From NCBI GenBank assembly GCA_036525535.1, contig DATDAH010000001.1:1-41144 (forward strand): a stretch of DNA of 41,144 bases, written 5' to 3'. Below the pieces are notes generated by a model. The model did not search any database, was not told where the DNA came from, and worked only from the letters and a program-made list of their open reading frames with translations. How positions within the stretch are numbered: the first letter of the stretch is position 1; every line of letters starts with the position of its first letter. A program made the position numbers and the translations under genes. Origin of the DNA: DATDAH01 sp036525535. Lineage in GTDB: Bacteria; Actinomycetota; Acidimicrobiia; Acidimicrobiales; DATDAH01. Of this stretch, positions 6,835 through 15,028 are shown piece after piece.

Positions 6835-9087
6835 GTGCTGGCCGGGATCCGTGTCGTCGACCTCACCGGGGAGTCCGGGGCGCTGGCCGCGCGCGTCCTC
6901 GCCGACCTGGGCGCGGAGGTCATCCGCCCCGAGCCGCTGGACGGAGGCCCCTTCCGGGACCAGCCCCACCACCACGCGGCGTGGACCGCCCGGTCCGAGA
7001 TCCGGCCGATGGCGGTCGACGATCCCGCCATGGTCGGGCTGTTGGCCGACGCCGACGTGGTGCTGGCGACGCGGGGGCACGGCATCGAGACCGAGCGGGC
7101 CCCGAAGGCGGTCTGGGTCCACCTCTCCCCCTTCGGTCTGACCGGGCCCCGGGCCGGCTGGCGGGCCGGCGACCTGGGCGTGCTGGCCTCGACCGGAAAC
7201 CTCTTCGCCACCGGTGACCCCGACCGGGCCCCGGTGCGGTGTGCCGAGCCCGTGGCCTACGCCCACGCCGGGCCGGAGGCCGCCTTCGCCGCCCTCACCG
7301 GCCTGGCCGTCGGCGGTCCCCAGCAGATCGATGTCTCCATCCAGGAGGCGGTCATGGTCGCCTCCATGGGCGGGGCCGGTCGCTACGTACGCGACCACGA
7401 CCGGGGCCGGCGCCGAGGAGCCAACATCGGCCGCACCCGGGAGATCTGGCCCTGCGCCGACGGTTGGGTCAGTTTCGGCCTCCGCGGCGGCAAGGCCCGC
7501 CTCCCCAGCCTGGAGACGCTGAGCGCCCAGGTGGACCACCCGGTCCTGACCGGGCGGGACTGGTCGACCTTCAACCCGAACACGACCTCCGACGAGGACC
7601 TGGCCGCCATCGAGGCCGCCGTCGGCGCCTGGTTCGCGACCAAGACCATGGGCGAGCTCTACGCACTGGCCTGCGAGACCAACCTGATGCTGGCCCCGAT
7701 CAACTCCCCCCGGGAGCTGTTGGCGTCCGAGCAGCTGGCCGCCCGCGGCCTGCTCGGCCCGATCGCCGGCGTCGAGGCCGCTCCCCTCACCTTCGTCCAC
7801 GTCCACGACGGCCCCGCTCCGACGGACGCCGACCCTTCTGACCGGGGAGCTCCGGGTCGGGGCACCGACCGCAAGGGCCAGAACGAGCGGGGGGCCTGGG
7901 CGGGGACGCGAATCCTGGAGCTCGGGGCGGGAGCGGCGGGGCCGATCGCCACCCGCTACTTCGCCGAGCACGGGGCCGACGTCATCCGCATCGAGAGCCG
8001 GAGCCGACCGGACTTCCTGCGGGGCTACGGCGTGGTCGATCCCGACGATCCGGACCGCCTCGAGCGCTCGCCCCTGTTCGACGCCCTCAACCCGGCCAAG
8101 CGCAGCATCGCCGTCGACCTGAAGCACCCCGAGGGTCGGGCGCTCGCCATCGCGCTGGTGAAGAGGGCCGACGCCGTGGCCGAGAACTTCGCCCCCCGGG
8201 CCATGCCTGGCCTCGGCCTCGCCTACGCCGACCTGGTCGAGCACAAGCCGGACCTGGTCATGATCTCGGCCTGCCTCAACGGCCAGACCGGGCCCCACCG
8301 CGACTACCCCGGCTTCGGCGGGCAGGGGGCGGCGCTGGCCGGCTTCAACCAGCTCACGGGTTGGCCCGATCGTGAGCCTGTCGGGCCCTTCGGCACGATC
8401 ACCGACTCGTTGGCCCCCCGGTTCAGCGCCGCCGCGCTGGCCGCCGCCCTCCTCCGCCGCCGGCGCACCGGCCAGGGGGCGTACCTCGACCTGAGCCAGG
8501 TGGAGGCCGGCGTCTACGCCCTCTCCCCGTGGCTCGTCGAGTACCAGGCCACGGGTGTCGCCCGGGCCCGCATGGGCAACCGGTCGGTGGACGTGGTCCC
8601 CCACGGCGTCTTCCCGTGCGCGGGTGACGACCGCTGGATCGCCCTCGCCGTCTACAACGAGCCCGAGTGGGCCACCCTGGCCGCCGAGGCCGGGCTGGCT
8701 CGCCCTGAGTGGGCCAGCCTCGAGCGGCGCCGGGCCGACATCGACGCCGTCGAGGCCGCCCTCGCCGATTGGACGGCCGGCCAGGACGCCGGGGCCCTGG
8801 CCGAGCGTCTGCAGGGCGTTGGCCTGGAGGCCGTCCCCGTCGCCGACTTCGCCGACGCCAGCGCCGACCCCCAGCTGCGGGCGAGGGGGCACTACGTCGC
8901 CCTCGACCATCCCGTCCTGGGGCCGGGCGAGTACGAGCGCAACGGCGTCCGAATCAGCGGCGCCCCGTGCGGCTACCTGGCCCCGAGCCCGACACTGGGC
9001 CAGCACACCGACGAGGTCCTCAACGAGGTCCTCAGCCTCGGCGACGCCGAGATCGCCCGCCTACGCGAGTCCGGCGCCATCCAGTAG
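6835..9087 (+). CDS. Tandem (double-domain) class III CoA transferase
   Basis: A 750-aa protein made of two CaiB/BaiF (family III CoA-transferase) units: about residues 1-335, and 360-750 starting at RILELGAGAAGPIATRYFAEHGADVIRIE. Single-domain relatives are about 400 aa. The second unit keeps an Asp (Asp524, in TITDSLAPR) where the family's catalytic Asp is expected. My alignment of the first unit puts Tyr142 (VAYAHAGPEA) there, so the first half may be structural only. It would move CoA between a donor acyl-CoA and a carboxylic acid. It is divergent from the amidohydrolase with operator B between them, so the two may act on one substrate. The GTG at 6835 begins the domain directly. Tandem versions are common in actinobacteria. 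Confidence 0.88.
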   Translation: MLAGIRVVDLTGESGALAARVLADLGAEVIRPEPLDGGPFRDQPHHHAAWTARSEIRPMAVDDPAMVGLLADADVVLATRGHGIETERAPKAVWVHLSPFGLTGPRAGWRAGDLGVLASTGNLFATGDPDRAPVRCAEPVAYAHAGPEAAFAALTGLAVGGPQQIDVSIQEAVMVASMGGAGRYVRDHDRGRRRGANIGRTREIWPCADGWVSFGLRGGKARLPSLETLSAQVDHPVLTGRDWSTFNPNTTSDEDLAAIEAAVGAWFATKTMGELYALACETNLMLAPINSPRELLASEQLAARGLLGPIAGVEAAPLTFVHVHDGPAPTDADPSDRGAPGRGTDRKGQNERGAWAGTRILELGAGAAGPIATRYFAEHGADVIRIESRSRPDFLRGYGVVDPDDPDRLERSPLFDALNPAKRSIAVDLKHPEGRALAIALVKRADAVAENFAPRAMPGLGLAYADLVEHKPDLVMISACLNGQTGPHRDYPGFGGQGAALAGFNQLTGWPDREPVGPFGTITDSLAPRFSAAALAAALLRRRRTGQGAYLDLSQVEAGVYALSPWLVEYQATGVARARMGNRSVDVVPHGVFPCAGDDRWIALAVYNEPEWATLAAEAGLARPEWASLERRRADIDAVEAALADWTAGQDAGALAERLQGVGLEAVPVADFADASADPQLRARGHYVALDHPVLGPGEYERNGVRISGAPCGYLAPSPTLGQHTDEVLNEVLSLGDAEIARLRESGAIQ

Positions 9088-9090
9088 CCG

Positions 9091-9675
9091 TCAACCGCCG
9101 AGGACGGCGACCAGCTGGTTCTGCGTGTCCCGGCAGGTGTCGTCGGCGGCCTGAGCCTCGGCGACCCCAGGCGGGACGTCCTCACCGAAGTCCAGGTCGG
9201 CGTCAGCGAACGCCGCGGGGAACTCGCCGAAGGCCTGCGCCCCGCTGAAGAGCTCCTCGGCGGTGGTCTCCTCGTCGAGGAGCCCAGCCGCGTCGGCGGC
9301 GGCGTCGAAGGTCGCGGCCGCCTCGTCGAGATCGGCCAGGAGCTCCTCGCGGAAGGCGGCGCCATCCGGGGTGTCCGGAGCCGCGGTGTCGGCCACGACA
9401 TGGCGGTAGCGCTCGACGAAGTCCGGGAGGGCCAGGAAGGCCTCCCGCAGGGCATCGGCGTGTTCGCCCAGGGGGGCGTCGGGCTCGACCTCCGCCGGCA
9501 GCCCGTCGATGACGGCCAGCGCGGCGCCGAGGTCCGCCGTGGCACCGGCCACCTCGGCGCACACGAGAGAAACCCACTGGTCCGGGGCCACTCGCTCGCC
9601 CCTTCCACCGTCGTCACCGCCGCACGCGGGGAGGGCGGCGAGCGCAACCACCAGCCCCCACGACGCCTTGCGCAC
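9091..9675 (-). CDS. Hypothetical lipoprotein
   Basis: A 194-aa acidic secreted protein of unknown function. It has a GTG start, a short basic n-region (MRKAS), a hydrophobic core and the lipobox LPAC with Cys18, then a GGDDGGRG linker. The remainder is predicted helical and Ala/Glu/Asp-rich, with two further cysteines (LVCAEV and DTCRDT) that could form a disulfide. It ends 3 bp from the convergent CoA-transferase stop. I recognise no domain. Similar short acidic lipoproteins are common in actinobacteria. Confidence 0.7.
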   Translation of the reverse strand: MRKASWGLVVALAALPACGGDDGGRGERVAPDQWVSLVCAEVAGATADLGAALAVIDGLPAEVEPDAPLGEHADALREAFLALPDFVERYRHVVADTAAPDTPDGAAFREELLADLDEAAATFDAAADAAGLLDEETTAEELFSGAQAFGEFPAAFADADLDFGEDVPPGVAEAQAADDTCRDTQNQLVAVLGG

Positions 9676-9730
9676 GGCGGCGGACGGTAGCGGGGTGACC
9701 GGTGACAGACAGAAATCTCCCGTCCGCGAC

Positions 9731-9761
9731 TTGACGCCGGCCTGATGTTCAGGTTACCTAA
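9731..9761 (+). promoter_or_regulatory. Promoter with candidate IdeR/DtxR iron box
   Basis: Bases 9743-9761 (TGATGTTCAGGTTACCTAA) match the 19-bp DtxR/IdeR consensus TTAGGTTAGGCTAACCTAA at 13 of 19 positions by hand count, with the right CCTAA arm intact. A TTGACG -35 (9731-9736) lies 18 bp upstream of a weak -10 (TACCTA, 9755-9760), and the GTG at 9767 follows after 6 nt. The box overlaps the -10, consistent with metal-responsive control of the bfd-bfr operon. This fits the known iron control of bacterioferritin genes in actinobacteria. Confidence 0.5.
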
Positions 9762-9766
9762 CGACT

Positions 9767-9994
9767 GTGGACAAGGGTGCACGACCCAACAGCTACGGCC
9801 TGCGCCGCATCAGCTGGGTCCGGATCGACCTCACCGGGGACTACCCGCGGGCGGAAGTCGCCGGCGTCGGCCAGCACCGACCCGTCACCCGGACCGTCCC
9901 GATGAGCGTCGCCGCCGAGCTGTCATGCCGCGGCGTGCCCACGTACATCCGTCGCCACGCGCCGGTCGAACCCGACCTGGCCGAGGTGGGCTGA
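9767..9994 (+). CDS. Small conserved-looking protein upstream of bfd
   Basis: A 75-aa basic protein (GTG start) with no recognised domain. It is the first reading frame after the candidate iron box, and its stop codon lies 1 nt before the bfd ATG. Both facts argue that it is real and co-transcribed. It has one cysteine (AAELSCRGVPTYIRR) and no membrane segment or metal motif. No ribosome-binding site is visible before the GTG, so it would have to be read from a leaderless mRNA. It could be a leader reading frame that couples translation to bfd, or an accessory iron-storage protein; both are inference. Confidence 0.5.
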   Translation: MDKGARPNSYGLRRISWVRIDLTGDYPRAEVAGVGQHRPVTRTVPMSVAAELSCRGVPTYIRRHAPVEPDLAEVG

Positions 9995-9995
9995 G

Positions 9996-10205
9996 ATGTT
10001 CGTCTGCGGTTGCCGGGCCGTGACCGACCGAGAGGTCCACGACGCCGTCCAGGCCGGCGCCCGCAGCGCGGCCGAGGTTGCTGAGCGCTGCGGAGCCGGA
10101 AGTCGTTGCGGCAACTGCGTGGACCTGGTCCTGGCCGTGGTCGAGACCTCCCGGCCGCTTTCGGAGCGCCCCGTCGGCCTGCCCGTGCTGGCCCCCAGCG
10201 CCTGA
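9996..10205 (+). CDS. bfd: Bacterioferritin-associated ferredoxin (Bfd)
   Basis: A 69-aa [2Fe-2S] ferredoxin of the Fer2_BFD family. It donates electrons to bacterioferritin heme to reduce and release stored iron. The four ligand cysteines fall at Cys4, Cys6, Cys38 and Cys41 (FVCGC near the start; CGNC later), the same positions as in E. coli Bfd. A GAGGTGGG ribosome-binding site precedes the ATG. It lies 1 nt after the small upstream gene and 19 nt before bacterioferritin, so the three form an operon. The C-terminal tail after residue 52 is Pro-rich and probably disordered. Confidence 0.92.
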   Translation: MFVCGCRAVTDREVHDAVQAGARSAAEVAERCGAGSRCGNCVDLVLAVVETSRPLSERPVGLPVLAPSA

Positions 10206-10224
10206 GCCTGGGACACTGGCGCCG

Positions 10225-10701
10225 GTGCACGGCGACCCGGACATCATCGAGCTGCTCAACGAGGTCCTCACCGCGGAGTTGACGGCGGTCAACCAGTACT
10301 TCCTCGACGCCAAGATGCTCGACAACTGGGGCATCGAGCGGCTGGGCCACCACTTCCGGGAGGCCTCGATCGACGAGATGAAGGACGCCGAGCGGATCAC
10401 CGACCGGATCCTCTACCTCGGCGGCATGCCCAACTTCCAGCGCCTCGGCCCGGTCAAGATCGGCGAGTCGGCGATGGAGAAGCTGCGCCTCGCTCTGGAG
10501 CTCGAGACCGAGGCCATCGCCCGCTACAACCGGGGCGTGGTCCTGGCCCGGGAGAAGGACGACAACGGCACCCGCGAGATGCTGGAGTCCCTGCTGGTCG
10601 ACGAGGAGGAGCACGCCGACTGGCTGGAGTCCCAGCTGGACGCCGCCGAAGCCGTCGGTGAAGCCAACTACCTGGCCCAGAACCTCTACGAGGACGACTG
10701 A
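10225..10701 (+). CDS. bfr: Bacterioferritin (heme-containing iron storage)
   Basis: A 158-aa subunit of the 24-mer iron-storage cage, with the usual four-helix length. The GTG at 10225 gives MHGDPDIIELLNEVL, matching family N-termini such as mycobacterial BfrA. Met52 (DEMKD) is the conserved axial heme ligand. Ferroxidase ligands Glu18, Glu51, Glu94, Glu127 and His130 are all present. The sixth, normally His54, is Asp54 here (codon GAC). This is an unusual substitution that could alter the iron-oxidation site. It is preceded by bfd, which would deliver electrons for iron release, and the operon has a candidate iron box. Confidence 0.94.
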   Translation: MHGDPDIIELLNEVLTAELTAVNQYFLDAKMLDNWGIERLGHHFREASIDEMKDAERITDRILYLGGMPNFQRLGPVKIGESAMEKLRLALELETEAIARYNRGVVLAREKDDNGTREMLESLLVDEEEHADWLESQLDAAEAVGEANYLAQNLYEDD

Positions 10702-10716
10702 AGCCGAGCCCGTCGG

Positions 10717-11505
10717 TCAGGCCAGCGCGACCTCGAACGCGGCACGAGCCTCGGTCCACCAGCGGCGGCGGCGGTCGAAGCGCTCCATCCCACCCATCTC
10801 CACCCACATCTGGATGAAGTTGGGGTCGCCGGCCTCGACCCGGCGGAGGACGAACTCGCCACCCCGGTCGAAGGTGTCCCCGAGCACGGCGACCAGCTCG
10901 TGCCGGCCGTCGGCTTCGAGGCCGTAGGTGTCGGCGACGAGGCGGAGCCGGGCGGGCTGGTCGACGGGGCCCCAGCCGAGGCGGGCCGCGCTGGCGTCGT
11001 CGTCGACCGGGCCGCACATGCGAGCCATCGCCGCCAGGTCGTAGACCGGTCGGCCGGGCGCGGCGAAGTCGAAGTCGAGCAGCGCTACGGCCACCCCGTC
11101 CCGGAAGACGACGTTCTCGGGGCAGACGTCGTTGTGGACCACGACCGGGCCCCCGGCCGGATCGACCATCTCGTCGCTCCACGTCTCGCCCGTGGGGTCG
11201 AAGGCGCGGGCGGCGTCGTGGAACCGGCGCATCAGGTCGGCGATGGACGCGAGGACGGCGTCGGTCTGGAACCAGTCCGGGAACGGGGCCACGGCGACCT
11301 CGCCCGGCACGAAGACCAGCCGCTCCCGCCCGTCGGGGTCCACCCCGACGGGCACCGACGCCCCGTCGAACCCGGTCTCGTGCAGCGCGGTCAGGAGCCG
11401 GTGGATGGACCCGGTGTGCGGGTTGGACGGCCGCAACACGTGCTCACCCCGGCGGACCACGGCACCGGCGTTCGCCACACCGCCTCGGAGCACCTCGTCC
11501 GCCAT
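10717..11505 (-). CDS. APH-type phosphotransferase
   Basis: A 262-aa protein of the aminoglycoside-phosphotransferase/choline-kinase-like superfamily. The catalytic loop VVVHNDVCPENVVF (HxDxxxxN type) and the metal-binding ALLDFDFA are both present, with the family's YDLAAMARM after them. Family members phosphorylate small hydroxyl compounds, and many are not antibiotic-resistance enzymes. A Trp/Arg-rich C-terminal helix follows. I chose the ATG at 11505 because the longer frame would run into the divergent dehydrogenase gene and has no family similarity. It converges with bfr (15 bp apart). Substrate unknown. Confidence 0.82.
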   Translation of the reverse strand: MADEVLRGGVANAGAVVRRGEHVLRPSNPHTGSIHRLLTALHETGFDGASVPVGVDPDGRERLVFVPGEVAVAPFPDWFQTDAVLASIADLMRRFHDAARAFDPTGETWSDEMVDPAGGPVVVHNDVCPENVVFRDGVAVALLDFDFAAPGRPVYDLAAMARMCGPVDDDASAARLGWGPVDQPARLRLVADTYGLEADGRHELVAVLGDTFDRGGEFVLRRVEAGDPNFIQMWVEMGGMERFDRRRRWWTEARAAFEVALA

Positions 11506-11583
11506 TCGGTCCAGTGTGGTCGCCGGCGGGCGACACCGGCATGGCGATCGCCCAAGATCCGCTCGCCCCGCCGCCCAGGTCCG

Positions 11584-11589
11584 TAGCGT
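11584..11589 (+). promoter_or_regulatory. Candidate -10 element, leaderless three-subunit hydroxylase operon
   Basis: TAGCGT lies 7 nt before the GTG at 11597, the spacing expected for a leaderless transcript. No ribosome-binding site is present. A short inverted repeat (GTCGCC-N4-GGCGAC, 11519-11534) lies further upstream in the 91-bp divergent region. Confidence 0.4.
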
Positions 11590-11596
11590 TGGCGCG

Positions 11597-12394
11597 GTGA
11601 CCGTCCGAGTGGCCACCAGCCTGACCGAGGCCTGCGACGCCCTGGCCGCTGATCCCGAAGCCGACGTGCTGGCCGGTGGCACCGACTTCATGGTCGAGGT
11701 CAACCACGGCCTCCGGCGCCCGCGCTCGGTCGTCGCCGTCAGTCGTGTGCCCGAGCTGGCCGGTTGGCTCCACGAGGGGGACCGCCTCTGGCTCGGGGCC
11801 ACGCTCACCTACACCGACCTGGGCCTGCCCAAGGTCGCCGCGCTGGCCCCCGGACTGGCCCAGGCGGCGCGGACCGTCGGTTCGCCCCAGATCCGGAACG
11901 CGGGCACGGTGGGTGGCAACCTCGGTACGGCCTCGCCGGCCGGCGACCTGCTCCCCGTCCTGGTGGCACTGGACGCCATGGTGCACCTGCGCTCCGCCAC
12001 GAGCGCCCGCGATCTGCCGATCACCGAGTTCCTGACCGGGGTCAAGCAGACGGCCCTCACGCCAGGGGAGCTGATCGTGGGCGTGACCGTCCCCGTGGCT
12101 CGGGGTCCCCAGCACTACCTGAAGGTGGGGACCCGCAACGCCATGGTCATCGCCGTGGTGTCCGTCGCGCTGGTGGTCGACCTCGAGGTGGGCCGTGTGG
12201 CCGTTGGCCTCGGCTCCGTCGGACCCACCCCGCTCCGGGTGACGGCGACGATCGACGAGGCCACCGCCGCCGACTTCCCCGCCCTGGTGGCGGCCGCGGC
12301 CCGGCCGATCGATGACCACCGCTCGTCGGCGGCCTACCGGCGCCACGCCGTCTCGGTCCTGACGGCCCGAGCGGTGCGGAGGGCGTTCCCATGA
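11597..12394 (+). CDS. Xanthine-dehydrogenase-family FAD-binding subunit
   Basis: A 265-aa medium (CoxM/XdhB-type) subunit. It binds FAD and passes electrons from the 2Fe-2S subunit to the final acceptor. FAD signatures are LAGGTDFMV (about residue 27) and TVGGNLGTASPAGDLLP (about residues 108-124). The C-terminal CO-dehydrogenase flavoprotein domain ends in SSAAYRRHAVSVLTARAV, as usual. The GTG start is set by the FAD domain beginning and a -10-like element just upstream. The stop overlaps the next ATG by 4 bp. Gene order FAD, 2Fe-2S, Mo is typical of three-subunit hydroxylases. It could also supply the FAD function missing from the XdhD-like protein at 18424. Confidence 0.92.
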   Translation: MTVRVATSLTEACDALAADPEADVLAGGTDFMVEVNHGLRRPRSVVAVSRVPELAGWLHEGDRLWLGATLTYTDLGLPKVAALAPGLAQAARTVGSPQIRNAGTVGGNLGTASPAGDLLPVLVALDAMVHLRSATSARDLPITEFLTGVKQTALTPGELIVGVTVPVARGPQHYLKVGTRNAMVIAVVSVALVVDLEVGRVAVGLGSVGPTPLRVTATIDEATAADFPALVAAAARPIDDHRSSAAYRRHAVSVLTARAVRRAFP

Positions 12395-12873
12395 ACCTCC
12401 GCTACGCCCTGCTGGTCAACGGCGCCGTCCACGAGGTCGAGGACGCCTGGCTGGGCGAGAGCCTGCTCAACGTCCTGCGGGACCGGCTCGACCTGCCCGG
12501 CACCAAGAACGCCTGTGAGGAGGGCGAGTGCGGCTCGTGCTCGGTCAAGGTCGACGGCACGCTCGTCTGCTCCTGCCTGGTCCTGGCCGCGTCCGCCGTC
12601 GGGAGCGCGGTGGAGACGGTCGAGGCCCAGGAGCACGATGGCGCCCTCTCGGCCGTGCAGGCCGCCTTCGTCGACGAAGGCGCCGTCCAGTGCGGGTTCT
12701 GCACACCCGGCCTGGTGATGGCGGTCGACGACCTGCTCGATCGCAGCCCAACCCCCACCGACCTCGAGATCCGCGAAGCCATCTCGGGGAACCTGTGCCG
12801 CTGCACGGGTTACGGCCGGGTGATCGCGGCGATTCGGGTGGCCGCCCGTCAGCGGAGCGATACCGGTGACTGA
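12391..12873 (+). CDS. Xanthine-dehydrogenase-family 2Fe-2S subunit
   Basis: A 160-aa small (CoxS/XdhC-type) subunit carrying two [2Fe-2S] clusters. The plant-ferredoxin-like N-terminal domain has ACEEGECGSCSVKVDG plus a later VCSC. The helical C-terminal domain has QCGFCTPG and NLCRCTGY. It relays electrons from the molybdenum site to FAD. The ATG overlaps the previous stop (ATGA), and its end overlaps the large-subunit GTG by 8 bp, so the three subunits are translationally coupled. Confidence 0.95.
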   Translation: MNLRYALLVNGAVHEVEDAWLGESLLNVLRDRLDLPGTKNACEEGECGSCSVKVDGTLVCSCLVLAASAVGSAVETVEAQEHDGALSAVQAAFVDEGAVQCGFCTPGLVMAVDDLLDRSPTPTDLEIREAISGNLCRCTGYGRVIAAIRVAARQRSDTGD

Positions 12874-15028
12874 AACGGTCGCTCCCGTCGGAACGAGCGC
12901 GCCGCCGCGGATCGGGACCAGCGTCCCCCGTCCTGACGGCGTTCCGAAGGTGCGGGGACGGTTCGCCTTTGGCTCCGATCTCTGGGCCGACGACGCCCTC
13001 TTCGGACGCACCGTGCGCTCCCCCCACGCCGCCGCCCGGATCCGCTCGGTCGACATCGGCCCCGCCCTCACCGTGCCGGGCGTGTACGCCGTGCTGGTCG
13101 CCGACGACGTGCCCGGCGAGAGCCATTACGGCCTTGACCGGGCCGACCAGCCGGTGTTCGCCTCGGAGGTCATCCGATACCAGGGCGAGGCTGTCGCCGC
13201 CGTCGCCGCCGACCATCCGGAGACCGCCCGCCGGGCCGCGGCGGCCGTCGAGGTCGACTACGACCTGCTCGAGCCCGTGGTCGACGCCGAAGCGGCGGTC
13301 AGCGCCGAGCCCCTCCACCCGTTCGGCAACGTCTTCCGCGAAATGGTGATCCGCCACGGCGACGGCCAGGCCCACGGCGAGGTGGTGGTCGAGGGGATCT
13401 ACGAGGTCGGGATGCAGGACCAGGCGTTCATGGGCCCCGAGTCCGGCATGGCCATCCCCACCGAGGACGGTGGGATCGACCTGTTCGTGTCGACCCAGTG
13501 GCTGCACTCGGACCGGGACCAGGTGGCGGCCTGCCTCGGGCTGCCACTGGAGAAGGTTCGGCTCACCCTGGCCGGCGTCGGGGGGGCGTTCGGCGCCCGC
13601 GAGGACCTCAGCCTCCACGTCCATGCCAGCCTCCTCGCCCTCCACACCGGGCGGCCCGTGCGGATGAGCTACACCCGGGTCGAGTCCTTCGTCGGCCATG
13701 TCCACCGCCACCCGGCTCGGATGCACTACCGCCACGAGGCCGACCGGGCCGGCCGCCTCGTGCGGGTCGATGCCCGCCTGCTCTTCGACGGCGGCGCTTA
13801 CCAGTCGTCGTCGGCGGCCGTGCTGGGCAACGCCTCCTGCTTCGCCGCCGGCCCCTACCTCGTGCCCAACGCCGTGATCGACGGCAAGGTCGTGCGGACC
13901 AACAACCCGCCCTGCGGGGCGATGCGGGGCTTCGGGGCCGTGCAGACCGGTTTCGCGGTCGAAGCCCAGATGGACAAGCTGGCCGCCGCCCTCGACCTCG
14001 ACCCCGTCGAGCTCCGCTTGCGCAACGCGTTGAAGCCGGGCGACGAGCTGCTCACCGGCCAGGTGATCACCGGGACCGCTCCGGTCGCCGAGGTGATCCG
14101 GGCGTGTGCCGACCACCCGCTTCCCCCGCCTGCGGGAGAGGACGTGCTCGATCGTCCCGGCGGCGCCGGACTCACCGCCGACCCCGGCGACGTGCGCCGG
14201 GGGGTCGGCTTCGCCGTCGGGTTCAAGAACCTCATGTTCTCCGAGGGCTTCGACGACTACTCGACCGCGTCCTGCCGGCTGGAGAACGGGGTGGTGACCG
14301 TCAAGAGCGCCTGCGCCGAGGTCGGGCAGGGCTTCGTCACCCTCGTGCGCCAGATCGTCCACGAGGTCCTCGGAGTCGACGATGTCGTGCTGGCGCCGGT
14401 CGACACGGACATCGGCTCCGCGGGCTCGACCTCGGCCAGCCGCCAGACGTGGATGTCGGGTGGTGCGGTGCAGGCCGCCTGCGAGGCGGTCAAGCGGCGG
14501 ATCGACGAGGGAGCCACCGGGTTCATCGAGGAGGAGGTCACGTTCCGTCACGCCGCCACCGCCCCCCTGGACGGGGACGGACAGGGCGATGCCCACGTCT
14601 CGTTCGCCTTCGCCGCCCACCGCGCCGTCGTCGACGTCGACCCCGAGCTGGGCCTGGTCCGGGTCGTCGACATGACCACGGCACAGGACGTCGGCCGTGT
14701 CCTCAACCCCCTGCAGGTCGTGGGCCAGATCGAGGGGGGCACCCTGCAGGGCGTCGGGCTGGCCGTCATGGAGGAGATGAAGCTGTCGGGGGGCCAGGTC
14801 CTCAACCCGACCTTCACCGACTACCTCATCCCCACCGCGCTGGACGCCCCCGAGGTCCGCGTCGCCGCCCTCATCGAGGAGCCTGAGCCGGGCGCCCCCT
14901 TCGGGGCGAAGGGCGTGGGCGAACCGCCGACGCTGTCGTCGACCCCGGCGGTGGCCGCCGCCATCCGGGCTGCGACCGGCCGAGAGCTCCCCCGCGTCCC
15001 CATCCGCCCCGAGGACATCTGCCTCTGA
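12866..15028 (+). CDS. Xanthine-dehydrogenase-family molybdenum-binding subunit
   Basis: A 720-aa large subunit that hydroxylates an N-heterocycle or aldehyde at the Mo-cytosine/pterin site. Visible motifs are GGAFGARED, the active-site loop GAMRGFGAVQ, AEVGQGF, and the C-terminal catalytic Glu686 in KGVGEPP. The loop lacks the AYxCSFR signature of true aerobic CO dehydrogenase, so a purine or aromatic N-heterocycle hydroxylase is more likely. The GTG start overlaps the small subunit. The substrate is unassigned, but a seven-gene operon with purine-type enzymes starts 1.3 kb downstream. Confidence 0.93.
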   Translation: MTETVAPVGTSAPPRIGTSVPRPDGVPKVRGRFAFGSDLWADDALFGRTVRSPHAAARIRSVDIGPALTVPGVYAVLVADDVPGESHYGLDRADQPVFASEVIRYQGEAVAAVAADHPETARRAAAAVEVDYDLLEPVVDAEAAVSAEPLHPFGNVFREMVIRHGDGQAHGEVVVEGIYEVGMQDQAFMGPESGMAIPTEDGGIDLFVSTQWLHSDRDQVAACLGLPLEKVRLTLAGVGGAFGAREDLSLHVHASLLALHTGRPVRMSYTRVESFVGHVHRHPARMHYRHEADRAGRLVRVDARLLFDGGAYQSSSAAVLGNASCFAAGPYLVPNAVIDGKVVRTNNPPCGAMRGFGAVQTGFAVEAQMDKLAAALDLDPVELRLRNALKPGDELLTGQVITGTAPVAEVIRACADHPLPPPAGEDVLDRPGGAGLTADPGDVRRGVGFAVGFKNLMFSEGFDDYSTASCRLENGVVTVKSACAEVGQGFVTLVRQIVHEVLGVDDVVLAPVDTDIGSAGSTSASRQTWMSGGAVQAACEAVKRRIDEGATGFIEEEVTFRHAATAPLDGDGQGDAHVSFAFAAHRAVVDVDPELGLVRVVDMTTAQDVGRVLNPLQVVGQIEGGTLQGVGLAVMEEMKLSGGQVLNPTFTDYLIPTALDAPEVRVAALIEEPEPGAPFGAKGVGEPPTLSSTPAVAAAIRAATGRELPRVPIRPEDICL

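Noticed and set aside
5881..9006. Very long minus-strand open frame (about 1,040 codons) antisense to the CoA transferase
   Set aside because: Arg/Gly/Pro-rich shadow composition with no domain; the plus strand carries a clear tandem CoA transferase. Long antisense frames are expected at this GC content.
10717..11505. Aminoglycoside-resistance gene
   Set aside because: The kinase fold is shared by many non-resistance enzymes; nothing in the sequence or context indicates an antibiotic substrate.
12545..14620. Minus-strand 691-codon frame antisense to the Mo subunit
   Set aside because: Same shadow effect; Gly/Val/His-rich with no recognisable motif or start signal.
12866..15028. Aerobic CO dehydrogenase large subunit
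   Set aside because: Gene order and subunits are Cox-like, but the AYxCSFR active-site loop is absent; the loop is GAMRGFGAVQ, pointing to other hydroxylases.
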